Positions 7,623 to 17,065 of a stretch of 43,062 bases of DNA are shown piece after piece (position 1 is the stretch's first letter; each line of letters opens with the position of its first letter). The notes under the pieces are model-generated. The model saw only the letters and a program-made list of their open reading frames with translations. It searched no databases and was not told the DNA's origin. Origin of the DNA: Opitutia bacterium (GTDB lineage Bacteria; Verrucomicrobiota; Verrucomicrobiia; Opitutales; Seribacteraceae); NCBI GenBank assembly GCA_018675995.1, contig JABGWZ010000071.1, positions 1 to 43,062 on the forward strand, read 5' to 3'. The position numbers and the translations under genes were made by a program.

Positions 7623-9722
7623 ATGTGTCGTGAGCATTTACACTATCTGAAACAATCATTTTGTTGGCTATTTTCGTTAGCTAGCTCTTTTTTTGCCTTT
7701 TATTCCTATGGTAGTGTAAACAAAACACTAATAGAGTCGTCGATTTTAATTAATAGCAAGGAATTATCAGAAGCAGAATTTCATAGTTTCGCGACTAATA
7801 GAGAAAGGAGGTTAAGTACTGATGATCAGATATTTATAGAGACTGAAATTGAAAAAGTAAGTCCTAATATTCTCCCTATATCTAATTTAACACAATCATT
7901 GACTAGTACATTTTCAAGCTTTCCTGATCAAGATTTATACGATTCAACAATTTACGCGATAAATTATATTTTACAGAGCGAACAAGCATTCGGTAGTTCA
8001 GAAGTTGATATTCTTGAGGGTATAAAATCTGTTTTGATTTCATTTTTAATTGTTAGTGAAGATAAAAATCTAAACCTTAATGATACATATCCAACCCTTG
8101 TTAATGGAATTTATGAAGATCTTATACCCGAAAAAGTTTCTACCAAAGGTTTCAGCATTCCAAATTGGGCTAAAAATCTCTCAAAGATCTTTATCGAATC
8201 AATTTCTGAATCTGGTATCGAGGGTGATCATAATTCTATTTATACCTCAGTCAGCAGAACAATTACCCAAAGCACCCTTGATATATTAAATAACTCAACT
8301 TATTCTGCTCCAAATTTCATCCCTTCAATATCCTCAGTTGAAACTTCTAGAAAACTTGAAAACGATGAAATGAAATTTGGAGGCGTTAACAAGTTTATGA
8401 AATTTGACCCTTCCAAAACAGCTATTATACAATTCGCATCAAGAGGTTTAGCTGAAGGACTTTTTGGCAATTCCAAAAACCTAACCGTAAACGATGTTGA
8501 GTCATATTCTATTCTTCTTGGAAGTGAAGTTTCATCTTCGTTAATAAATTATTTCAATGGTTTAGGCGGAGAAAATAGTCTGTTTGCTTATGAAACAACT
8601 AAGGCGATCTCAACAGGTTTAACCCTTGGTTCGGTCTACAATACTTCAAGCAACAGTTTGTATCGCGAGCTCGAATTGCCTTACATCACTGCAGAATCAA
8701 TCTCAAAAGCAATTGCCTCACAAATTATCACCTCATCTATCAATCTCGAGACTGATTTTGAGTTACATCGATTATCCGAATCTGTCGCTTTTGGTACATC
8801 AATGGGTGCTCAACTGTCAACAGTTTTAGACAGGGCACTAGACTATGAAAATAGCAATAGTTTCGAACTATACTCAAGAACTTCACTAGCTGAAGCAACA
8901 TCTAAAGGAAGTGCAAATGGAGCGCTAAACGCTGCAAGTCAATTTATAGAAAATGATGCAAATATTGCGGATACATCAGGCAAAGTGTCTAGATTAGAAT
9001 TACTGCAGATAGCTAGTGGTTCAGCTCTTGGTTCCCTTTTAGGCAGTACTGGTCTTGCAATTTATTATCCAACTACAATGGAAATTATTTCGAGTGCAGC
9101 TCAGGGCTCTACTAATGGAGGTATAACAGCACAAAATCTCTCAATGGTTGATAAACCAAAGGGGGTAACCGAAGAGTTTGAGGTGGAAATTGCACGTGCC
9201 CTTGCTTTTGGGGCATCTGAAGGTGCATTATTTCAGATCGTTGCGTTACAAAATAAATCAAACCCTGAAAGTCCCACTTTTGAGAGCCAAACCGTAGCAG
9301 CAGCTGAATCAGTAAGTTACGGAGCTGCCTTTGGTGCTGTTTCCGGAGGGATTAATTCAGGTGAAGACCCCTTAATTGTAAAACAGGCGATCAATCAAGG
9401 TGTTACAGAAGGCTCAACCGTTGGTATTTCATTGGCTCTCGGTTATGATGCCACGGTTGCGAATTCTGTTGAAACAAAATCCTCAATTGCCATCAAGTCA
9501 GCCATTCAAAAAAAAGTTAATGAAGCTGCAAGTAAAGCTAACGACTCAATGGCGGTAAAATCTATTCAAACCAACTCACGAGACATGCTCTTACTTATGA
9601 GGAAATTTAATATAAACCCACTTTTCACCAACCCGACTAAAATTTTCTCAAATCCGGCTAAAAAAGAAGAGGAAGCACCTAAGCCTTTAAAAGATGAATT
9701 TCCAGTAGCATCCCCTATCTAG
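7623..9722 (+). CDS. exported repeat protein with Ala/Gly-rich helical repeats, function unknown
   Basis: I do not recognise a family. The 699-residue protein starts with a hydrophobic export signal (to about residue 30) and has a polar N-terminal half. From about residue 270 to 605 it carries at least nine degenerate repeats of the form A-x-(A/S)-x-x-x-G-(A/S)-x-x-G-(A/S), for example ASRGLAEGLFG, SESVAFGTSMGAQ, LAEATSKGSANGAL and RALAFGASEGALF, spaced roughly 25-60 residues. The small-residue face suggests packed helices or a glycine-zipper-like stack. The C-terminus is lysine/proline rich. It starts 32 nt after the ligase gene and is probably co-transcribed with it, which suggests a surface or periplasmic role in the same process. 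Confidence 0.7.
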   Translation: MCREHLHYLKQSFCWLFSLASSFFAFYSYGSVNKTLIESSILINSKELSEAEFHSFATNRERRLSTDDQIFIETEIEKVSPNILPISNLTQSLTSTFSSFPDQDLYDSTIYAINYILQSEQAFGSSEVDILEGIKSVLISFLIVSEDKNLNLNDTYPTLVNGIYEDLIPEKVSTKGFSIPNWAKNLSKIFIESISESGIEGDHNSIYTSVSRTITQSTLDILNNSTYSAPNFIPSISSVETSRKLENDEMKFGGVNKFMKFDPSKTAIIQFASRGLAEGLFGNSKNLTVNDVESYSILLGSEVSSSLINYFNGLGGENSLFAYETTKAISTGLTLGSVYNTSSNSLYRELELPYITAESISKAIASQIITSSINLETDFELHRLSESVAFGTSMGAQLSTVLDRALDYENSNSFELYSRTSLAEATSKGSANGALNAASQFIENDANIADTSGKVSRLELLQIASGSALGSLLGSTGLAIYYPTTMEIISSAAQGSTNGGITAQNLSMVDKPKGVTEEFEVEIARALAFGASEGALFQIVALQNKSNPESPTFESQTVAAAESVSYGAAFGAVSGGINSGEDPLIVKQAINQGVTEGSTVGISLALGYDATVANSVETKSSIAIKSAIQKKVNEAASKANDSMAVKSIQTNSRDMLLLMRKFNINPLFTNPTKIFSNPAKKEEEAPKPLKDEFPVASPI

Positions 9723-9819
9723 GAAATTTTAGAACCCAACTACTTTAATTTGGTGAATCAAGAGCATTGAATTAAGTTGTACTAGCAAACTTTTTAAAAA
9801 TCAAAATATATAATCATAC

Positions 9820-11325
9820 ATGATTGAAAACACTTCAGATATTGGACTTATAGGCTTAGCAGTAATGGGTCAGAATTTAGCACTCAACATTGCAGATCAT
9901 AACTTTGGAATTTCTGTATATAACAGAACATATTCTAAGACCACTGATTTTATTGATAGAAATCAGACTTCAACTCCTAATTTGCATGGATTTGAAACTC
10001 TTGAGTCTTTTATAGATTCACTTAAAAGCCCAAAAAAGGTCGTCATCATGGTCCAGGCAGGTAAACCCACTGATGCGGTAATAGATTCTTTGGTTCATTT
10101 GTTAGATCCGGGTGATATTATCATAGATGGAGGAAATGCAAAATGGACCGATACAATTGCACGTGAGAAAAACCTCAAAGATAATGGTTTACACTTTATT
10201 GGCTCTGGTGTGAGCGGAGGCGAGGAAGGAGCTAGGTTTGGTCCTTCCTTAATGCCTGGTGGGTCATTGGAAGCATGGCAAGCGGTAGAACCTATCTGGA
10301 ATTCGATTTCAGCAAAAGTTGACCCAAATACCGGAAAACCAATTGAAGGTGCCCTACCCGGAAAACCAATAATTGGAGGAATTCCGTGCTCTACCTATAT
10401 TGGCGAGAACGGATCCGGACATTATGTGAAAATGGTTCACAATGGAATCGAGTATGGTGACATGCAAATGATCTGTGAAGCTTATGATCTGATGCATTCT
10501 ATATTAAAGTTATCACCTCATGAAATGGGTGTTATATTTGATGACTGGAACACCGGAGAATTAGATTCCTTTCTAATAGAAATTACAGGAGATATTCTTA
10601 AGCAAACTGATCCTAGAACAAGAAAGCCATTTGTAGATATTGTCCTAGATACAGCAGGACAGAAAGGCACTGGCAAATGGACTTCTATAAATGCATTAGA
10701 TATGGGAGTCCCTGCCCCAACTGTTGCTGAGGCTGTATTTGCAAGGTGCCTCAGTGCAATTAAGGAGGAGCGAGAAGTAGCTTCAGGAATTTTAAAGGGA
10801 CCAAAAAAGTCTGAAACTGCCATAAACAAAACCGATTTAATCTCTGCGATCAGAGATGCTCTATATTGTTCTAAAATTTGTTCCTACGCTCAAGGGTTTC
10901 AGTTAATGAACGAGGCACAAAAAGAATACGGATGGAATCTTAAATTTGGAGAAATTGCCAAAATTTGGCGTGGTGGTTGTATTATCAGAGCAGCATTTCT
11001 TCAAAAAATCACCGAGGCTTATGAAAAAAACCCTGAGCTTTCGAACCTTCTCCTTGATGATTATTTTAAAAATTGTATCGATAAGTATCAGTCTAGCTGG
11101 AGAAGAGTAATTAGTATAGCAGTTGAATTTGGAATACCCGTTCCTACATTTGCTTCAGCTATTTCTTATTATGATAGTTATCGTGCTGACAGACTTCCGC
11201 AAAACCTACTCCAAGCACAGAGAGATTATTTCGGAGCCCATACCTATGAAAGGACTGATGAAACTAGGGGAAAGTCCTTTCACCTAGATTGGTTAAACCC
11301 ACGAAGGCCTGAAATAAAAATATAA
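9820..11325 (+). CDS. gnd: 6-phosphogluconate dehydrogenase, decarboxylating
   Basis: The enzyme oxidises 6-phosphogluconate to ribulose-5-phosphate and CO2, making NADPH in the oxidative pentose phosphate pathway. The N-terminal Rossmann motif [21 protein letters not shown], the substrate loop [16 protein letters not shown] and the catalytic helix [16 protein letters not shown] are all present. The C-terminal swap-domain segment [12 protein letters not shown] carries the substrate-binding arginine. The 501-residue length identifies the long (GndA-type) form rather than the short archaeal/plant-symbiont type. It stands alone, with about 100 nt of AT-rich leader, and converges on gmk with only 4 nt between stop codons. 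Confidence 0.95.
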   Translation: MIENTSDIGLIGLAVMGQNLALNIADHNFGISVYNRTYSKTTDFIDRNQTSTPNLHGFETLESFIDSLKSPKKVVIMVQAGKPTDAVIDSLVHLLDPGDIIIDGGNAKWTDTIAREKNLKDNGLHFIGSGVSGGEEGARFGPSLMPGGSLEAWQAVEPIWNSISAKVDPNTGKPIEGALPGKPIIGGIPCSTYIGENGSGHYVKMVHNGIEYGDMQMICEAYDLMHSILKLSPHEMGVIFDDWNTGELDSFLIEITGDILKQTDPRTRKPFVDIVLDTAGQKGTGKWTSINALDMGVPAPTVAEAVFARCLSAIKEEREVASGILKGPKKSETAINKTDLISAIRDALYCSKICSYAQGFQLMNEAQKEYGWNLKFGEIAKIWRGGCIIRAAFLQKITEAYEKNPELSNLLLDDYFKNCIDKYQSSWRRVISIAVEFGIPVPTFASAISYYDSYRADRLPQNLLQAQRDYFGAHTYERTDETRGKSFHLDWLNPRRPEIKI

Positions 11326-11329
11326 ATAG

Positions 11330-11923
11330 CTAATTCTTAGCTAATTTGGAATGTTTTAAATAAAAATCATTAAGTTCTTTGTAATCCTCATCTTTAGTTT
11401 TAGATAAAATAATCCGATCAAAGGATTCACTGAACTTAATTTCCTTTTCTGCAGTTTTCATCCTATTTTCAATATTTTCAAAGGTATCTTGCCCCCTCTT
11501 GGTCAACCGCTGTTTCAGCTCGTTCAGCGAAGGTGGCATAATAAAGACACTGTGAAATTTACCACAAAGAAAAGATCCGTTTTTTTCCAAATCTTTGAGA
11601 GCAGATGCACCTTGAACATCAATATTCAAAAGTACATCAAAATTGTTTTGAAATTTATCTTGGACAGACTGCCTATAACTACCATACCAGTTTCCGTGAA
11701 TTTCGGCATATTCTAAAAATGCATTACACTTAATATTTTCTAAAAACTTCTTACGATTGACAAAAATATAGTCGCTTCCATCTCGCTCAGTATCTCTTGG
11801 CTTTCGAGTGGTAACAGTGATGACACGTGTTAGAGTTAGATTATGATTTAATAACAAACGATCACATAAAGTAGTTTTTCCCACACCGGCAGGTCCAGAA
11901 ATTACTAAAGCAATGCCTTTCAT
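11330..11923 (-). CDS. gmk: guanylate kinase
   Basis: The enzyme phosphorylates GMP to GDP with ATP. The P-loop GPAGVGKTT sits near the N-terminus, followed by the GMP-binding segment TVTTRKPRDTERDGSDYIFV, then YGSYRQSV and DVQGASALK, all characteristic. I start at the ATG at 11923 (197 residues, the normal length) rather than at 12076 in the ORF track: the extra 51 codons lie inside the upstream membrane-protein gene and have no family counterpart. The chosen start is 11 nt after that gene's stop, so gmk is probably the last gene of the leftward HAD-miaB-membrane protein-gmk group. Confidence 0.93.
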   Translation of the reverse strand: MKGIALVISGPAGVGKTTLCDRLLLNHNLTLTRVITVTTRKPRDTERDGSDYIFVNRKKFLENIKCNAFLEYAEIHGNWYGSYRQSVQDKFQNNFDVLLNIDVQGASALKDLEKNGSFLCGKFHSVFIMPPSLNELKQRLTKRGQDTFENIENRMKTAEKEIKFSESFDRIILSKTKDEDYKELNDFYLKHSKLAKN

Positions 11924-11934
11924 GATACTACAGG

Positions 11935-12474
11935 TCAGTATGTTATGGCAACCCCCACAAGTAACAGTCCATAAAAAAGAAAGGCATACCCTAAGACAAT
12001 TGATCTTATTCTTTCTCTGAACAGCCATGAAAGAAGTTCTCTCGTTCGGTATGGCCATGCGCCAAAGTATAGACATACAACAATTATAGCATAAATTGCT
12101 GAAACGAGAAAAAGTCTCGCAGTTGGTTCTTGAAGAAACGCAGAATCTAAAGCTTCTCTAGAGTAAAATAACATGATTATACAAAATGCTCGAACTGATA
12201 AAAAGTCATTGATGTAAAAATACGAAGCAACTGCTATGAAAATGCCTATCAGACCAATTATTAATTTGTATTCACCAAAATCAGCTTCTCCTAAATTTCT
12301 AACATGGTGATATTGAAACCAAAATAAGCCTATTGATAAAAGGATAATTGATGCTTTATTTGACCTTAAAAGCTCTTTTAATAAACATTTAACCTTGATT
12401 GAATTAATGATTAAAATACAGCCTGAAAAGCACGCAATAATTCCAGTTAAAACAGTGTATAATGTGAGATTCAC
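11935..12474 (-). CDS. hypothetical multi-pass membrane protein
   Basis: The 179-residue product has about five to six hydrophobic helices (for example near residues 5-25, 43-58, 70-88, 94-104, 122-139 and 160-178) separated by short basic loops, so it is an integral inner-membrane protein. No family motif is recognisable. The start codon is GTG, 3 nt after the miaB stop, and gmk follows 11 nt after its own stop, so it is embedded in an operon with miaB and gmk. Context suggests a conserved housekeeping neighbour but does not identify a function. Confidence 0.65.
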   Translation of the reverse strand: MNLTLYTVLTGIIACFSGCILIINSIKVKCLLKELLRSNKASIILLSIGLFWFQYHHVRNLGEADFGEYKLIIGLIGIFIAVASYFYINDFLSVRAFCIIMLFYSREALDSAFLQEPTARLFLVSAIYAIIVVCLYFGAWPYRTRELLSWLFRERIRSIVLGYAFLFYGLLLVGVAITY

Positions 12475-12477
12475 TTT

Positions 12478-13818
12478 TTAAACTGATACACCAGTTAAGG
12501 TAGTTGCTGAAGTTTCTTTTATTGTAACATATTTCAGAGTACCAATTTCTGTAATGTCTCCCTCAAATACAACCTTACGATTACAGCGAGTCCTTCCCAT
12601 AAACATGTTAATCCCTTTTTTTGCTTTTGCCTCCACAAGAATTTCAAACTTCCTGCCAAGACTTTTAGAATTTGATTCTTCAGACTGAGTTCTGAGCAAA
12701 GAAAGAAGCTCTTGATTTCTTCTTTCCTTAATTTCTGTTGGAACAATATTACTCAAACTAACAGCTTTAGTCCCAGATCTTTCACTGTACTTAAAAATAA
12801 ATGCCATTTCAAAAGCAGATTGTTGAAATGCACTTTTAGTCAATTCAAAATCTTTCTCTGTTTCACCAGGGAATCCAACAATTACATCTGTGCTAATTCT
12901 CATAGCCGGTTGAGTAGATCGTAATCTGTTTACAATTTCAAGGAACCGTGCACTAGAGTATGGCCGATTCATTGTTTTAAGAATTTTATCCGAGCCACTT
13001 TGCATCGGAAGATGTGCATGTTCACAAAGTTTGGGCAAATATTTATAACATTCAATTAAATCATCACCAAAACTGATTGGGTGAGGTGAAGTGAATCTAA
13101 TTCTCTCCAAGCCCTTTACATCATTTAGTTTTTCGAGTAATTGAACAAACGGCGTTTTGTTACTTATTTTTGAAAGCGAACCACGCCCATAAGCATTTAC
13201 TATCTGTCCGAGTAAAGTGACTTCTTTTGTTCCTCGCTCTACTAATTCGATCGTTTCGTCAATAATACTCTCTATACTCCTGTATCTTTCTTTACCGCGG
13301 GTCTTAGGTACAATGCAAAATGAACATTTCATGTTACACCCCTGCATTATAGAAACAAATGCGGATGCTTGAACTAGTTGTCCCGAATTATGATTGCGAA
13401 TTTGGTTTTGCGACCCCAATTCTTCGCCTAAATCTAAAATAATTGGATTCTCGGTGTTTTTTCCTTCCGAAATTTTATCTAAATAATCAGGTACATGATG
13501 AAATTTTTGTGTACCTACGATTAAATCCAAATCCGGTAGCGTATCAAGAATTTCAGAGCCTCTGTTTTGGGCCATACAACCCATAATTCCGACAAGAAAT
13601 TTGGGATTCTTTTTTTTGCGTTTAATTAAATGACCAGCTTTCCCCAAAGCTTTATTTTCAGCCTGCTCTCGCACACTACATGTATTTAATAATACAACAT
13701 CAGCTTTATCTTCATTATCAACGATTACATATCCCCTATTTTTTAATTTGTATGCCACATCATCTGAATCTCTTTCATTCATTTGGCATCCATAGGTCTT
13801 GATAAATACTCGGTTCAT
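12478..13818 (-). CDS. miaB: tRNA-2-methylthio-N6-dimethylallyladenosine synthase
   Basis: This radical-SAM methylthiotransferase adds the 2-methylthio group to i6A37 of tRNAs reading UNN codons. The N-terminal UPF0004 domain carries three cluster cysteines, C11 (TYGCQMN), C47 (NTCSVRE) and C81 (GCMAQ). The radical-SAM cluster motif CNMKCSFC spans residues 161-168, followed by the conserved RGKERYRS. The C-terminal TRAM domain is present (ILVEAKAKKG ... GRTRCNR). The TYGCQMN plus NTCSVREQAENK combination is typical of MiaB rather than RimO or MtaB. It heads the membrane protein-gmk group and lies 35 nt downstream of the HAD gene. Confidence 0.93.
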   Translation of the reverse strand: MNRVFIKTYGCQMNERDSDDVAYKLKNRGYVIVDNEDKADVVLLNTCSVREQAENKALGKAGHLIKRKKKNPKFLVGIMGCMAQNRGSEILDTLPDLDLIVGTQKFHHVPDYLDKISEGKNTENPIILDLGEELGSQNQIRNHNSGQLVQASAFVSIMQGCNMKCSFCIVPKTRGKERYRSIESIIDETIELVERGTKEVTLLGQIVNAYGRGSLSKISNKTPFVQLLEKLNDVKGLERIRFTSPHPISFGDDLIECYKYLPKLCEHAHLPMQSGSDKILKTMNRPYSSARFLEIVNRLRSTQPAMRISTDVIVGFPGETEKDFELTKSAFQQSAFEMAFIFKYSERSGTKAVSLSNIVPTEIKERRNQELLSLLRTQSEESNSKSLGRKFEILVEAKAKKGINMFMGRTRCNRKVVFEGDITEIGTLKYVTIKETSATTLTGVSV

Positions 13819-13853
13819 TCAGATCGTCTAAGATACCAATCCCAATTTTACGG

Positions 13854-14495
13854 TCAACTGCTAATAAAATCTGGAAGTTCAAAAGCTGAATCAAGGATAG
13901 AGGAAGTTACTTCGCTTAATAATTCGTTTGAATTATGCCCCGAATTTAAAAGGACTGAAGAAACTCCAAGCGAATCAGCAACCTCGTGATCGTGACATGT
14001 GTCACCTATTAAAAGAATATCGTCTTTAGCAATTCCAAGAAAATCAAAATGATTTCTTGCTATTAAATCCTTACCGTTTGCAAAAATGTTATCAACTCCA
14101 GAAGTTAGATCAAAATAGGATTCTAAACTAAAATGAGAAACAAATTTAGATAAATCAACCTGAGATGCTGCTGAAAGAACGGATTGAGAAATTCCTAAAT
14201 TACTGAACTGTTTTAATACCTCAAGAATACCCTTTTGTAACTCGCATTGATAAAATCGTTCTCTATAATTAGTAATGAAATAATCAGAAAGAAATCTATA
14301 ACTTTCACTTGTAATAGGAAGTCCAATTAACTTGTAGTATTCTTTAACAGGAAATTTAAAATTATTTTTATAATAATTAAGCGTAACCTCTTTCAAATGA
14401 TGTTGATGTAAAAGTTCATTAACAATTTCGACACAGAGTGCAGCATCATCAACGATTGTTCCATTCCAATCCCAAATTATGTGTGAATATTTCAA
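13854..14495 (-). CDS. HAD-superfamily hydrolase, phosphoglycolate phosphatase-like
   Basis: The 213-residue protein has the HAD order: motif I WDWNGTIVDD with nucleophile Asp9, a helical cap (about 20-80), motif II around VLSAASQ, the lysine motif NGKDLIARN and motif IV LLIGDTCHDHEVAD. The likely activity is removal of phosphate from a small metabolite. Position +2 after the nucleophile, normally Asp in phosphatases (DxD), is Asn here (DWN); I recall a WDWNGT subgroup of HAD proteins with the same residue. The start is TTG, with no better upstream codon. It is transcribed leftward, divergently from recA, and may be the first gene of the miaB group. Confidence 0.75.
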   Translation of the reverse strand: MKYSHIIWDWNGTIVDDAALCVEIVNELLHQHHLKEVTLNYYKNNFKFPVKEYYKLIGLPITSESYRFLSDYFITNYRERFYQCELQKGILEVLKQFSNLGISQSVLSAASQVDLSKFVSHFSLESYFDLTSGVDNIFANGKDLIARNHFDFLGIAKDDILLIGDTCHDHEVADSLGVSSVLLNSGHNSNELLSEVTSSILDSAFELPDFISS

Positions 14496-14592
14496 ACCTT
14501 TAAATTAAATAAAGATGAATTACTTGGACGAAATAATATAGCAGAGACATAAAAATTTCAGTATTTAACAATTTTAATTAAAAATACTTGAT

Positions 14593-14612
14593 TATACTAA
14601 ACATGAATTCAT
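14593..14612 (+). promoter_or_regulatory. candidate recA -10 box with overlapping palindrome
   Basis: TATACT (14593-14598) lies 42 nt before the recA ATG and could be a -10 box, though no good -35 is visible. A perfect 10-bp palindrome ATGAATTCAT (14603-14612) sits where transcription would begin, a position suited to a repressor. It does not match the LexA motifs I know, so its role is open. Confidence 0.25.
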
Positions 14613-14639
14613 TGTGAATCTTTAATCTAACTTTATATT

Positions 14640-15692
14640 ATGGCGAAGAATACAACAGAAAAAAAGAAACATAAAAACCCGGACCTGGAACTTGCATTCC
14701 AAGGTATTAATAAAAAATTTGGAGAGGGTGCGTTGATGAGACTAGGGGATGCGACCAAGATGAATGTTTCAGTAATTTCAACGGGATCCCTCGCTGTTGA
14801 TTTATCTTTAGGGGCAGGCGGGCTGCCGAGAGGACGAATTGTCGAGATTTATGGACCAGAGTCTTCGGGGAAAACAACATTTTGCTTAAGTGTAATAGCT
14901 GAAGCACAAAGGAATGGTGGGAATGCGGTCTTTGTAGATGTTGAGCATGCACTTGATCCCAAATATGCTAAGATAGTTGGAGTTGATTTAGATAATTTAA
15001 TGGTTTCACAACCTGAAAGTGGTGAAGATGCACTTAATATTACTGAAACTTTAATAAGATCAGGTGCGATTGATGTAATCGTGTTAGATTCAGTTGCTGC
15101 CCTCGTTTCGAGGCAAGAACTTGATGGTCAAATGGGGGATACAACAGTTGGACTTCAAGCGAGAATGATGAGCCAAGCAATGAGAAGATTAACGGCAGCA
15201 ATTTCAAAAACGAATTGTGTATGTATTTTTACAAATCAAATTCGCGAAAAAATAGGCGTAATGTTCGGAAGCCCTGAAACAACTCCAGGTGGAAGAGCGT
15301 TAAAATTCTTTTGTTCGATCCGAATGGACATCCGTAGAATTGGTCAAATTAAAGAATCAAATGGTACAGTAACAGGAAATAGAACTAGGCTTAAAATAGT
15401 TAAAAATAAAATAGCACCACCTTTTACAGCCTGTGAATTTGATATTATGTATGATGAAGGAATTTCGAGAACAGGTTCTGTATTAGATCTTGGTATCGAA
15501 CACGGAATACTAATTAAAAAAGGAGCGTGGATTTCGTACGATGGTAATTTAGTTGGACAAGGTCGCGAAGCAGCAAAGCAAGTACTCTCAGAAGATGTAG
15601 AACTAATGAATAAAATAACTGATGCAATTTTAGAGAAAGTTGAGGTTAGCGTAGGTTCTGTACTTGCTCAAAATAAGGATGATGAGTCCTAA
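14640..15692 (+). CDS. recA: recombinase RecA
   Basis: The DNA-strand-exchange ATPase of homologous recombination, and co-protease for LexA-type repressors. The 350-residue length is standard. Visible motifs are Walker [10 protein letters not shown] (72-80), the MAW segment around [13 protein letters not shown], Walker [11 protein letters not shown] and the L2/[26 protein letters not shown] region that contacts DNA. The C-terminus is acidic (NKDDES). There is no intein or frameshift. It lies between the divergent HAD gene (144 nt of AT-rich spacer) and mnmE (14 nt downstream), so recA, mnmE, mnmG and trmB may share transcripts. Confidence 0.97.
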   Translation: MAKNTTEKKKHKNPDLELAFQGINKKFGEGALMRLGDATKMNVSVISTGSLAVDLSLGAGGLPRGRIVEIYGPESSGKTTFCLSVIAEAQRNGGNAVFVDVEHALDPKYAKIVGVDLDNLMVSQPESGEDALNITETLIRSGAIDVIVLDSVAALVSRQELDGQMGDTTVGLQARMMSQAMRRLTAAISKTNCVCIFTNQIREKIGVMFGSPETTPGGRALKFFCSIRMDIRRIGQIKESNGTVTGNRTRLKIVKNKIAPPFTACEFDIMYDEGISRTGSVLDLGIEHGILIKKGAWISYDGNLVGQGREAAKQVLSEDVELMNKITDAILEKVEVSVGSVLAQNKDDES

Positions 15693-15706
15693 AATTGTAA
15701 TTAATT

Positions 15707-17065
15707 GTGTATAATGCAGATACAATTATTTCACTTGCAACACCACCCGCGGAATCAGCACTTGGAATAATTAGAATTAGTGGACCATTATCAGCAGCAC
15801 TTTGTAATTCAATTTTTAGTCTAGAATCCCCTACCCCAAGGAAGTCTATACTTAAATATTATAAAGATACCGAAAACAATATTATTGACCATGTGATTTT
15901 CGTTTATTTTAAAAAAAATAATTCATTTACAGGAGAAGATATGATTGAAATTTCTTTTCATGGTAACATGATAATTGCTAATCAAATTCTAGATGATTTA
16001 ATTTTAAGGAAGTGTCGCTTAGCAGAGCCGGGTGAATATTCAAAACGTGCATTCTTAAATGGTAAATTTGATCTTACACAAGCTGAAGCAATTGCAGAAC
16101 TCATTTCATCAAAAAGCGAGGCTGAAATTCAAATTGCAAAACAAAAACTTCTTGGAAGATTCAAAAACGAATTGTTAAAACATAGAAGCAAAATCTTACA
16201 ATTACAAACTGCATTTGAAGCCGCAATAGACTTTCCTGAGGACGATATTAAGATAGAAAGTTATGATAATAAAATATTAGTTTTAAACGATGTAACAAAG
16301 GAGATAAAAAAATTAATTAATTCATCTCGAATTAAGACATCATTAAATAATGGAATTAAGATTGTTATAATTGGACCCCCAAATGCAGGGAAAAGTAGTT
16401 TATTTAACAAACTACTTCATGAAAAACGATCAATTGTTAACGATAAACCAGGCACGACAAGAGATTACATTTCAGAGTATATTAAAATTGGGAAATTCAA
16501 CATACAACTGTTTGATACTGCTGGAATTAGATCCGGTAAATCCTTAAACGAAGATCTGGGAGTAGAATTATCATTAGAAATGATCGAAGAAGCTACCATA
16601 CTGTTATTGGTTTTGGATTCTTCAACGCCCTACCCTTCTGATTTTAAATCTAAAACTAAAGAGGCATTATTAAATAAAAATATTATTATAATAGAAAATA
16701 AATCAGATCTAGAAAAAAAGATATGCCCCAATGAATATCCCCCAAGCAACTCTACACTTTCTGCATCCATACATCATGAAAGATGCTCTGAAATGATTTG
16801 TGATCAAATATTAGAAGAACTAGATAAACTATATCCCAATGATAACTTTAATGATATTATAGTAAATAAAAGACAAATGATACATTTGGTTGAAGCATCA
16901 AAATTTTTAGATGATTCTTTAGATCTAATTAAGTCTAATGAACCCGAGGAATTTATCCTACAAAAATTAAGATTAAGCATTGAAGCGATTAACTTAATAA
17001 TCGGGGAAAGTACAAATGAAGATATGCTAGATATGTTATTTAAGAATTTCTGCATAGGTAAATGA
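15707..17065 (+). CDS. mnmE: tRNA modification GTPase MnmE
   Basis: MnmE is the GTPase partner of MnmG in making cmnm5U34 or nm5U34 in tRNAs that read NNA/NNG codons. The N-terminal tetrahydrofolate-binding domain begins with the typical [21 protein letters not shown]-like stretch. The G domain has G1 GPPNAGKSS (223-231), G2 PGTTRDY, G3 DTAG (270-273) and G4 NKSD. The C-terminal CIGK (449-452), with its catalytic-pathway cysteine, is intact. The start is GTG at 15707; the length (452) is normal. The stop overlaps the mnmG start by 4 nt (ATGA), so the two subunits are translationally coupled. Confidence 0.95.
   Translation: MYNADTIISLATPPAESALGIIRISGPLSAALCNSIFSLESPTPRKSILKYYKDTENNIIDHVIFVYFKKNNSFTGEDMIEISFHGNMIIANQILDDLILRKCRLAEPGEYSKRAFLNGKFDLTQAEAIAELISSKSEAEIQIAKQKLLGRFKNELLKHRSKILQLQTAFEAAIDFPEDDIKIESYDNKILVLNDVTKEIKKLINSSRIKTSLNNGIKIVIIGPPNAGKSSLFNKLLHEKRSIVNDKPGTTRDYISEYIKIGKFNIQLFDTAGIRSGKSLNEDLGVELSLEMIEEATILLLVLDSSTPYPSDFKSKTKEALLNKNIIIIENKSDLEKKICPNEYPPSNSTLSASIHHERCSEMICDQILEELDKLYPNDNFNDIIVNKRQMIHLVEASKFLDDSLDLIKSNEPEEFILQKLRLSIEAINLIIGESTNEDMLDMLFKNFCIGK

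Noticed and set aside
11924-12076. N-terminal extension of guanylate kinase
   Set aside because: The extra 51 codons overlap the upstream membrane protein and precede the normal family start MKGIALVISGPAG.
14496-14639. LexA box upstream of recA
   Set aside because: I found neither the E. coli-type CTG-N10-CAG nor a TGTTC-N4-GAACA-type dyad; only an unrelated 10-bp palindrome.
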